In this document: positions 1-5,060 of the stretch, piece after piece
Layout: each line of letters begins with the position of its first letter
Position numbering within the stretch: the stretch's first letter is position 1
DNA from: Flavobacteriia bacterium
Lineage (GTDB): Bacteria > Bacteroidota > Bacteroidia > Flavobacteriales_D > Crocinitomicaceae
Reading direction: 5' to 3'
NCBI GenBank assembly: GCA_009925805.1
Contig: RFQF01000147.1
Span: forward strand, 1-5,060
DNA: 5,060 bases
Made by a program: the position numbers and the translations under genes
Notes under the pieces: generated by a model
Told to the model about the DNA's origin: nothing
Databases searched by the model: none
The model's input: the letters and a program-made list of their open reading frames with translations, nothing else

Positions 1-746
1 ATTTCTCCTCGGTTCAATTGGTCAAATTGCTGGTATCCGAGTTCCAATTGTTCGTATTGAGCACTTAGCGCCTTAAAAGCTGGAACGTCGCCGTAAGCGG
101 TCTTGTAAGCAGATACCACCTCTTTAAAGACTTCTAAAAAAGCGGGATTCCAGCCCTCAAAACCGGTCATAGGAAAAAGTTCCATAACAAGCACTAAATT
201 CGCTGGGTTGTCCGGATCTTGATTCACAGATTCCACCACAAAATCGGTAATCGGTTTTTTGTTGGAAAGCAACTTCGCATTGAACTCCGCTTCCGTTATG
301 GTTCCTTGTTGAGCGAATAAGGACTGTTGTTTTTCTTGAAACTCCTTGATTTTCAACAGGTATTGATTGATTTTGTTACACCAAGACTCGCCGCTTAACC
401 CGGGGCTTGACGTGAAGGACGCTTTGGTGGTATGCATGTAAATGCTTTCCTGGGGGGAAGGTGTAACAGGTATCGCCTGCTGCTTGTTTTCGCCCAAACG
501 GAGTTGGTAAAATCCAAGTCCCGCAACATTCCCTTGAAAACGAAAATTACCCTGCGCATCGATGTCACCCGACATCACGGTAATCATGCCGTTTTCACTG
601 GGTGTTTCCAAATAAAGTTTCAGCCCACTTCCATCTGTAACGCTTCCTTCTATCGAAAAATTAACAGGCTTTCTCCCCGTATTCGCATCGTCTTGGCAAC
701 CGAACACCATCCATAAGATCCCCAGAATGATTCCTAATTTTCGCAT
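1..746 (-). CDS. DUF4369 lipoprotein, probable TlpA/thioredoxin-family protein (3' end missing)
   Basis: An open frame runs from ATG at 746 to the left edge without a stop, giving 248 visible residues. Residues 1-16 form a lipoprotein signal peptide (MRKL, then a hydrophobic run IILGILWMVFG) and C17 is the predicted lipidated cysteine (lipobox VFGC). It is followed by acidic QDD. Residues 29 to about 110 look like a DUF4369 domain: FSIEGSVTDGSGLKLYLE, then DIDAQGNFRFQG, FYQLRLG and a PSPQESIYM segment. Residues 118-248 are mostly helical and end in a Gln/Glu-rich stretch (AQYEQLELGYQQFDQL). In this family such a linker normally leads into a thioredoxin fold with a CxxC motif. That part would lie left of the window, so the redox role is inferred; C123 is the only other cysteine seen. 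The ATG overlaps the gatB stop by 13 bp, which suggests translational coupling. The product is probably anchored in the envelope, periplasmic or surface-exposed. The DUF4369 call is fairly secure, the thioredoxin part less so. Confidence 0.82.
   Translation of the reverse strand, partial: MRKLGIILGILWMVFGCQDDANTGRKPVNFSIEGSVTDGSGLKLYLETPSENGMITVMSGDIDAQGNFRFQGNVAGLGFYQLRLGENKQQAIPVTPSPQESIYMHTTKASFTSSPGLSGESWCNKINQYLLKIKEFQEKQQSLFAQQGTITEAEFNAKLLSNKKPITDFVVESVNQDPDNPANLVLVMELFPMTGFEGWNPAFLEVFKEVVSAYKTAYGDVPAFKALSAQYEQLELGYQQFDQLNRGE
687..746 (-). other. Lipoprotein signal peptide, lipobox and acidic export-signal-like CQDD
   Basis: These are the first 20 codons of the DUF4369 lipoprotein. 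There is a short basic start (MRK), about 12 hydrophobic residues, and the lipobox V-F-G-C with cysteine at residue 17. The phenylalanine at -2 is unusual but tolerated. The next residues, Q-D-D, resemble the acidic lipoprotein export signals described in Bacteroidota (Capnocytophaga, Flavobacterium, Bacteroides), which direct lipoproteins to the cell surface. Surface location is an inference from this short motif only. Confidence 0.7.
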
Positions 747-2200
747 GAATCCAAGCTTTTTCGTAATAATTGGTTTGCGGTTTTAGGGTCTACCTTACCG
801 CCAGACACCTTCATGAATTGTCCCATAAAAAACCCAATAAGCTGTTTTTCACCGTTGGAATATCGTGCCACTTCGTTGGGGTTTTCGTCCATAACTTGGC
901 GAACAAATCGCTCAATCGCCGAATCGTCAGACGTTTGAATCAGGTCGTTGGCTTGGGCAATTTCCAAGGCACTTTGGGGATCTTGCAACATCACGGGAAA
1001 GATTTTTTGGGCTGCCACAGAATGCGATATTTTACCCGAGGCAATCAATTCAATGAGTTCTGCCAAGCGCGATGCCGTTATGGGGAATTGCTCGATTTCC
1101 ACCCCTTGTTCGTTCAAGTAAGATTTTACTTCGCCCATCACCCAGTTTGCGGCCATTTTGAAGTGGTGTGTATGTTGGATCAGTTCCTCGTAGTATAAGG
1201 CAATAGCCTTTTGATCGGTCAGATTGTATGCATCGTATTCGCTTAATTTTAACGTTTGCGTATATTTCAAATACAACGCGCGGGGCAGGGGAGGCATCTG
1301 ATGTTGAATTTCCGCAACGGATTCCTGGGAAATAAAAAGCGGTGGAAGGTCAGGTTCTGGAAAATACCGGTAATCGTTAGCCGCTTCCTTGGCCCGCAAA
1401 GAAACCGTAAGCCCTTTGAGCGCATCGAATGCTCGGGTTTCTTGGAGAATCGCTTCCCCCAATTCTACTAACTCAATTTGTCGGTTGATTTCGAATTCAA
1501 TCGCCCGCTGCACGTTGCGCATAGAGTTCATATTCTTAACCTCCACCTTCGTTCCATAGGTAGTCGCGTCTGAAAGCATTACGGAAATATTGGCATCGCA
1601 GCGCAGTGACCCCTCTTCCATGTTGCCATCGCAGATATCTAAATAACGCACCAACTTGCGCACTTCCGTAAGGTAATTATATGCTTCGGTGGAGGAAGCG
1701 ATGTCAGGTTGACTGACAATTTCCAACAAGGGCACGCCCGCACGGTTTAAATCAATGAGCGTATCATAAAGGTCTAAATCGTGGATACTTTTCCCAGCAT
1801 CTTCCTCCATATGAATGCGTGTCAAACGAATCGCTTTTTCTTGTCCTGACTCGTCGCGGATTATGATTTGACCTCCGGTACAAATAGGGGTTTTGTCTTG
1901 GGTAATCTGATACCCTTTGGGAAGGTCGGGATAGAAATAATTTTTCCGCGCAAAATACTGATGGTCTCGGATCGTACACTGACACGCAAGCCCTAGCTTA
2001 ATGGCAAATTCAACGGTTTTTTCATTCATAACCGGTAAGGTTCCCGGATGCCCTAAGGTAATTGGGCTCACCAAGGAATTGGGGGATTCACCGTAGGCAT
2101 TGCGGTCCGAAGAGTATGCTTTAGAAGCCGTGAGCATTTGTGCATGGACCTCCAGTCCAATCACTGCTTTATATTTCGAACGTATTGAGGCATCTATCAT
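734..2200 (-). CDS. gatB: Asp-tRNA(Asn)/Glu-tRNA(Gln) amidotransferase subunit B
   Basis: This is the tRNA-binding and kinase/transamidase subunit of the GatCAB complex. It converts Glu-tRNA(Gln) or Asp-tRNA(Asn) to the amidated form in the cytoplasm, using ammonia from GatA. With ATG at 2200 the protein has 488 residues, normal for the family. Motifs in order: VIGLEVHAQ (13-21), SPITLGHPGTLP (45-56), YFARKNYFYPDLPKGYQITQ (82-101), RIHMEEDAGK (128-137), DLNRAGVPLLEIVS (150-163), DGNMEEGSLRCDANIS (191-206), KVEVKNMNS (218-226) and EAANDYRYFPEPDLPP (272-287). The helical cradle and YqeY-like tail follow (about 340-488), ending GEKQLIGFFMGQFMKVSGGK. The four cysteines of the zinc site in many GatB proteins are S30, D32, S45 and T48 here. 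A TTG start at 2215 would add five residues and overlap the PNP gene. I prefer the ATG, one base after the PNP stop (TAACATG). gatA and gatC are not in the window. Confidence 0.97.
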   Translation of the reverse strand: MIDASIRSKYKAVIGLEVHAQMLTASKAYSSDRNAYGESPNSLVSPITLGHPGTLPVMNEKTVEFAIKLGLACQCTIRDHQYFARKNYFYPDLPKGYQITQDKTPICTGGQIIIRDESGQEKAIRLTRIHMEEDAGKSIHDLDLYDTLIDLNRAGVPLLEIVSQPDIASSTEAYNYLTEVRKLVRYLDICDGNMEEGSLRCDANISVMLSDATTYGTKVEVKNMNSMRNVQRAIEFEINRQIELVELGEAILQETRAFDALKGLTVSLRAKEAANDYRYFPEPDLPPLFISQESVAEIQHQMPPLPRALYLKYTQTLKLSEYDAYNLTDQKAIALYYEELIQHTHHFKMAANWVMGEVKSYLNEQGVEIEQFPITASRLAELIELIASGKISHSVAAQKIFPVMLQDPQSALEIAQANDLIQTSDDSAIERFVRQVMDENPNEVARYSNGEKQLIGFFMGQFMKVSGGKVDPKTANQLLRKSLDSCEN

Positions 2201-2201
2201 G

Positions 2202-3020
2202 TTAGCTTCGCGCAATGAGTTCTTTCATAATGAAGGTCATTTTAGGCTCCTGACGGCTAGCCACCTCCACCACATCCTGATGGGTAACTTGTTGAATTTT
2301 ACCAGGAACACCCAAATCCGTAATGATGGAAATTGCGAAACAAGGGATATTCATGTGCCGAGCCACGATCACTTCGGGTACGGTGGACATCCCCACAGCG
2401 TCGGCGCCAATAGCACGAACGTAGCCATATTCCGCGGGCGTTTCAAGGGTGGGGCCGGTCAGGCCAGCATAGCAACCCACAGCGATTCGAATGCTTCGTT
2501 CCTCCGCAATGGTCAAGGCTAATTGGATCATTTCGCGGTCATATGCAACGCTCATATCGGGAAAACGCGGACCTAATTCATCGAGGTTTGGTCCAATGAG
2601 TGGATTCCCCGGAAACAGGTTGATGTGGTCGTTCAGGATCATGATTTCTCCTACTTCAAAATCGGGATTTACTCCTCCCGAGGCATTGCTCACAAAAAGA
2701 CGCTGGATTCCTAATAGCTTCATCACGCGTACCGGAAAAGTAACCTGCTGCAAACTGTATCCTTCATAGAAATGAAAGCGGCCTTGCATGGCCACGACAT
2801 TTTTTCCGCCAAGTTCTCCGAAAATCAATTTTCCCGAATGCCCTTCCACGGTTGAAACAGGAAAATGGGGAATTTCATCGTAAGGAATAACCTCGAGGGC
2901 CTTAATTTCATTGACTAATCCCCCCAAACCCGTACCGAGGATGATTCCTACTTCCGGTTTAAAGTTTGTTTTGGAGGATAAATAAGCGGCTGTTTCTTTA
3001 ATTTTTTCTAACATATTCAT
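2202..3020 (-). CDS. Purine nucleoside phosphorylase, trimeric (human PNP/PunA) type
   Basis: This enzyme phosphorolyses purine (deoxy)ribonucleosides to free base and (deoxy)ribose-1-phosphate in purine salvage; it is cytoplasmic and normally a trimer. At 272 residues it has the usual family length. Visible active-site elements are the phosphate-binding GTGLGGL (29-35), VEGHSGKL (58-65) and GRFHFYEGYS (80-89, with R81, H83 and Y85), then SNASGGVN (111-118), the base/ribose-site GPTLETPAEY (189-198, E193), and GADAVGMSTVPEVIVARH (205-222, M211). H247 in VTHQDV matches the ribose-site histidine of human PNP. SIITDLG (231-237) places D235 where human PNP has Asn243, the residue that recognises 6-oxopurines, so substrate range may differ. 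The 5' end overlaps lpxK by 23 bp from ATG 3020, or 17 bp from the second ATG at 3014 (MLEKIKE). Either start is possible and neither has a clear ribosome binding site. The stop is one base before the gatB ATG. The family call is secure; exact specificity is not, so no symbol is given. Confidence 0.95.
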   Translation of the reverse strand: MNMLEKIKETAAYLSSKTNFKPEVGIILGTGLGGLVNEIKALEVIPYDEIPHFPVSTVEGHSGKLIFGELGGKNVVAMQGRFHFYEGYSLQQVTFPVRVMKLLGIQRLFVSNASGGVNPDFEVGEIMILNDHINLFPGNPLIGPNLDELGPRFPDMSVAYDREMIQLALTIAEERSIRIAVGCYAGLTGPTLETPAEYGYVRAIGADAVGMSTVPEVIVARHMNIPCFAISIITDLGVPGKIQQVTHQDVVEVASRQEPKMTFIMKELIARS

Positions 3021-4017
3021 TGATCGTTGTTAAGAATAATGCTTCTCGGTCGAAGGAAATTCCTATCGGTTGCACAAACCAAGGTGCTTTGGATATTTCA
3101 TCTTTCATGGAACTCAACCTTACGAAGTCTTTTTCGGTAGTAATGATGATGGTTTTTTCAACATCAAAAGTACTAAATTTTTGATGAATTTGGCGCAGAT
3201 GCGCTAATGTGAATGGAAAATGATCCGGGTATTTAAGGTGGGTCACGGTATAGCTTGCTTCCAGGTGATGTAAGAGCGGTTCAGGATGGGCAATTCCTGT
3301 CACCAACAGCACATGATTCGGTGGGTTAACCGGGATTGGTGTCATTTTTTTTAGGGGAAGGTAGCGAATAGAGGAAAAGAAGACGGGTACCCCGTAACGT
3401 TGACCTATTTCAACGTATGGTTTTTTGAGTTCCTCGCTCAGGTTGTCAGGACACTTTGTAAATATCAAGGCATCGGCGCGTTTAGCGCCCCTTCGAGCTT
3501 CGCGTAAGGAACCTACCGGCATTAAATAATCTCGAAAAAAGGGATGCTCGTATTCACTGACCAATAAGGAGAGTCCTGCACGCACATAACGATGCTGAAA
3601 TGCGTCGTCCAAAAGCAAGACCTTGGATGCATCGCGTGCTAAGGTGGTTATTGCGTCCTTTCGTTTTTCGCATACATGCACTTCATCGCCGTCTTGAAGG
3701 TCTCCATAGTATTGAAGGGCCTCGTCACCCACCTCTTGTGCACTGTGGTGATCCGCCACCCGAAGATGGCCGCGTGTCTTGCGTCCATAGCCGCGAAGGA
3801 GCACTTGCACTTCGAAATCTTGCTGAAGATGCGCCATGAGGTAGCGCGTTAAAGGACTTTTTCCCGAACCCCCAACGTTTAAGTTTCCAATGCAAATAGA
3901 ACGACCGGGAATGGGGTAGGATTTGAGCCAACCCAAATCGAACAGGCGGTTTCTCAAGGCGGTTACGAACCCATAAATTGCCGCAACAGGAAAAAGTAAC
4001 CCACGGAGCCAATGCAT
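2998..4017 (-). CDS. lpxK: Tetraacyldisaccharide 4'-kinase (lipid A 4'-kinase)
   Basis: LpxK phosphorylates the 4' position of the tetraacyldisaccharide-1-phosphate to give lipid IVA, a late step of lipid A synthesis at the inner face of the cytoplasmic membrane. The 339-residue length is typical. Residues 5-22 are a hydrophobic N-terminal helix (RGLLFPVAAIYGFVTALR) expected to sit on or in the membrane. The P-loop is GNLNVGGSGKSP (44-55), a serine variant of the usual GGTGKTP. It is followed by LLRGYGRKTRG (73-83), VGDEALQ (96-102, D98 aligning with the proposed catalytic Asp), LLLDDAFQHR (134-143), MPVGSLREARRGAKRAD (166-182), LVTGIAHPEP (248-257) and ITTEKDFVRL (292-301). It starts 3 bp after the DUF4956 stop (TAA ATC ATG), and its 3' end overlaps the PNP start. 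This gene shows the host makes lipid A. No other lpx gene is in the window. Confidence 0.96.
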   Translation of the reverse strand: MHWLRGLLFPVAAIYGFVTALRNRLFDLGWLKSYPIPGRSICIGNLNVGGSGKSPLTRYLMAHLQQDFEVQVLLRGYGRKTRGHLRVADHHSAQEVGDEALQYYGDLQDGDEVHVCEKRKDAITTLARDASKVLLLDDAFQHRYVRAGLSLLVSEYEHPFFRDYLMPVGSLREARRGAKRADALIFTKCPDNLSEELKKPYVEIGQRYGVPVFFSSIRYLPLKKMTPIPVNPPNHVLLVTGIAHPEPLLHHLEASYTVTHLKYPDHFPFTLAHLRQIHQKFSTFDVEKTIIITTEKDFVRLSSMKDEISKAPWFVQPIGISFDREALFLTTINEYVRKN

Positions 4018-4020
4018 GAT

Positions 4021-4710
4021 TTACTCGACGTCGTTGGAAAAATCTTGATCTTCGGTGTAGTAAAATATGCGAATTACGCAGGTATCGTTTAAAAAATCGA
4101 TTTTACCCACTTCGAAGCGGTTGATCACGATACCGGTGCGATTTTCTAAATCGCGCTTCAGCGCTTCACGATGTTCGGGAGCTAGTAAATCCACGCGATC
4201 GTAGTTGATAATTTTACGCGTTTCATGCCGCATCAACCATACATTTTCCAGCAAAAAGAGGAGCAGTATCACGCTCACATTGATGATCCCCAATTCGATT
4301 AAATTGATCTGAAAAGTTCCTTGTGCTATTTCGGTGGTGAGAAGCGCATTGACCACACTCAACCCAATGACCAAAAATAAATAGGTCATTTCTTTTATTC
4401 CGATGGTTTCCGTTCGATAACGAATGATTCCAAAAATAGCAAAAAGGCCAAGGCCCATTCCCGTATTGATGTCGAGTTTTTTTAGACTATAACATAAGAA
4501 AAAGGTTATGATCCCAATGAGTAAAAAGGTAAATAAATAATCCTTCCGCTTGGTTTTTGGATAGTATAACAAACGTACAATTACAAAAAGGACAGCAAGA
4601 TTCAAGGCTAAACGAAGACCCAGGTCCATCAATCCGTTGAATTCCCATGAAAATTGGGGATAAGTGCTGGAAGCTACGAACCAAGGCGTAAATAATTTAG
4701 GCATAAACAT
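4021..4710 (-). CDS. DUF4956 family integral membrane protein
   Basis: This 229-residue membrane protein has no established function. Hydrophobic segments lie at about 31-49, 58-75, 85-97 (short), 107-124 and 135-157, suggesting four to five membrane passes. The family signature GIIRYRTETIGIKEMTYLF (94-112) carries conserved charged residues between two segments (R97, R99, E101, K106, E107). A soluble C-terminal part (about 161-229) begins HETRKIINYDRVDLL, has RTGIVINRFEVGKIDFLNDT, and probably folds as a small alpha/beta domain on the cytoplasmic side. DUF4956 genes are commonly found next to genes for VTC-domain proteins, as here: the ATG at 4710 overlaps the stop of the VTC gene by 14 bp. 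A second ATG at 4704 would reduce the overlap to 8 bp. I infer that it is the membrane partner of the VTC protein, perhaps analogous to the small transmembrane subunit of the yeast VTC complex, but no sequence similarity to that subunit is claimed. Confidence 0.88.
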   Translation of the reverse strand: MFMPKLFTPWFVASSTYPQFSWEFNGLMDLGLRLALNLAVLFVIVRLLYYPKTKRKDYLFTFLLIGIITFFLCYSLKKLDINTGMGLGLFAIFGIIRYRTETIGIKEMTYLFLVIGLSVVNALLTTEIAQGTFQINLIELGIINVSVILLLFLLENVWLMRHETRKIINYDRVDLLAPEHREALKRDLENRTGIVINRFEVGKIDFLNDTCVIRIFYYTEDQDFSNDVE

Positions 4711-5060
4711 TCAATTTTTTTAAGGATTGCTTTCTCGATTTGAAGCGATTGTATTTAAGGCCAGCGTGGTTCATCAGTTCCATGATCCCAATACAGTATT
4801 TACTCAATCTGTTCGGCCGAATTTGGTGTGATTTCATAAGACAATAAAAGGGAGAAAGGCGGTTAATGCGTTCTTGTTTCAATTCTGCAACGACCAAGGT
4901 AGGAAATTCTATGGACTCTTCTTTCAAGGTAAACCGTAAATCGTAATCCAAGGTCAATCGTTCGTTCATCGTTTTCCCAATCATGGTAATGCGCTTAAAC
5001 CCGTTGGAAAGGTTGGCTTGTAGGCCAATTTCGGAAGCTAAGGTTTCGTTGACTAAGTGT
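4697..5060 (-). CDS. VTC-domain (polyphosphate polymerase-like) protein, C-terminal part only
   Basis: Only the last 120 codons are in the window. The frame stays open through the right edge (upstream of the internal ATG at 4984 it reads HLVNETLASEIGLQ, then FKRIT), so the start lies outside. The visible part matches the C-terminal half of a VTC domain, a tunnel fold of the CYTH/TTM superfamily that in yeast Vtc4 makes inorganic polyphosphate from ATP. Numbering from the first whole codon, the signs are NERLTLDYDLRF (32-43), the strand LVVAELKQ with E59 and K61, RLSKYCIG (84-91) with K87, and LKYNRFKSRKQSLKKLN near the end. E59 and K87 probably correspond to the metal-binding glutamate and catalytic lysine of Vtc4. 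Most substrate-binding Arg/Lys residues would be in the missing half, so enzymatic activity cannot be judged. No SPX domain can be seen or excluded. It overlaps the DUF4956 gene by 14 bp, its likely partner. Confidence 0.86.
   Translation of the reverse strand, partial: HLVNETLASEIGLQANLSNGFKRITMIGKTMNERLTLDYDLRFTLKEESIEFPTLVVAELKQERINRLSPFYCLMKSHQIRPNRLSKYCIGIMELMNHAGLKYNRFKSRKQSLKKLNVYA

Noticed and set aside
432..716. 94-codon plus-strand open frame opposite the lipoprotein gene
   Set aside because: The minus strand here encodes a convincing signal peptide and DUF4369 domain in an open frame, so the plus-strand frame is a shadow.
770..1198. 142-codon plus-strand open frame opposite gatB
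   Set aside because: It lies wholly antisense to strongly conserved GatB coding sequence, its translation is rich in His, Cys and Phe with no recognisable domain, and it has no credible start context.
2201..2215. TTG start for gatB at 2215
   Set aside because: It would add only MREAN, overlap the PNP gene and use a rare start codon. The ATG at 2200, one base after the PNP stop, fits better and leaves the usual short lead before VIGLEVHAQ.
2100..2522. 140-codon plus-strand open frame across the gatB/PNP junction
   Set aside because: It is antisense to the conserved ends of both genes, has a low-quality composition (many His, Asn and Ser) and no family resemblance.
3725..4012. 95-codon minus-strand frame inside lpxK
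   Set aside because: It is an out-of-frame shadow of the LpxK N-terminal half, which holds the P-loop and catalytic motifs in the real frame.
4697..4984. Treating the VTC-domain frame as a small complete gene starting at ATG 4984
   Set aside because: The frame is open upstream to the right edge with family-like sequence (FKRIT before the internal Met), and the domain core would be cut in half. It is the 3' part of a larger gene.
1..5060. tRNA, rRNA, CRISPR, insertion sequence, riboswitch or terminator
   Set aside because: Coding sequence covers essentially every base, with gaps of 3 bp at most. I saw no direct-repeat array, terminal inverted repeats or hairpin followed by a T-run at any gene end.

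Overview
The window is a dense, entirely minus-strand block of six genes, so it reads from the right edge to the left. Two genes run off the ends and four are complete. In reading order they are: the 3' end of a VTC-domain (polyphosphate polymerase-like) protein; a DUF4956 integral membrane protein; lpxK (lipid A 4'-kinase); a trimeric-type purine nucleoside phosphorylase; gatB (tRNA amidotransferase subunit B); and the 5' two-thirds or so of a DUF4369 lipoprotein that probably continues into a thioredoxin/TlpA-like domain.

The organism is very probably a member of the Bacteroidota, perhaps flavobacteria-like. LpxK means a Gram-negative with lipid A. The GatB has the SPITLGHPGTLP version of the N-terminal region instead of the zinc-cysteine version. 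The lipoprotein has a DUF4369 domain and an acidic CQDD start to its mature chain. Starts lack clear Shine-Dalgarno sequences and are preceded by A/T-rich stretches. The base composition is moderate throughout, with no sign of a transferred island.

Layout. 4697-5060: end of the VTC-domain gene. 4021-4710: DUF4956, overlapping the VTC gene by 14 bp. 2998-4017: lpxK, 3 bp after DUF4956. 2202-3020: purine nucleoside phosphorylase, overlapping lpxK by up to 23 bp. 734-2200: gatB, one base after the PNP stop. 1-746: lipoprotein, overlapping gatB by 13 bp. There is no intergenic gap longer than 3 bp, and I saw no room for a terminator, RNA gene, repeat array or mobile element.

The spacing indicates one polycistronic transcript with translational coupling. 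The genes are functionally mixed (cell envelope, nucleotide salvage, translation, surface/periplasmic lipoprotein), so co-transcription here looks like housekeeping packing, not one pathway. The exception is the VTC-domain/DUF4956 pair, which probably works as a unit: a soluble catalytic domain and a membrane partner of unknown function. This is the least understood part of the window. A second point of note is an aspartate in the PNP (D235) where human PNP has the purine-specificity residue Asn243.
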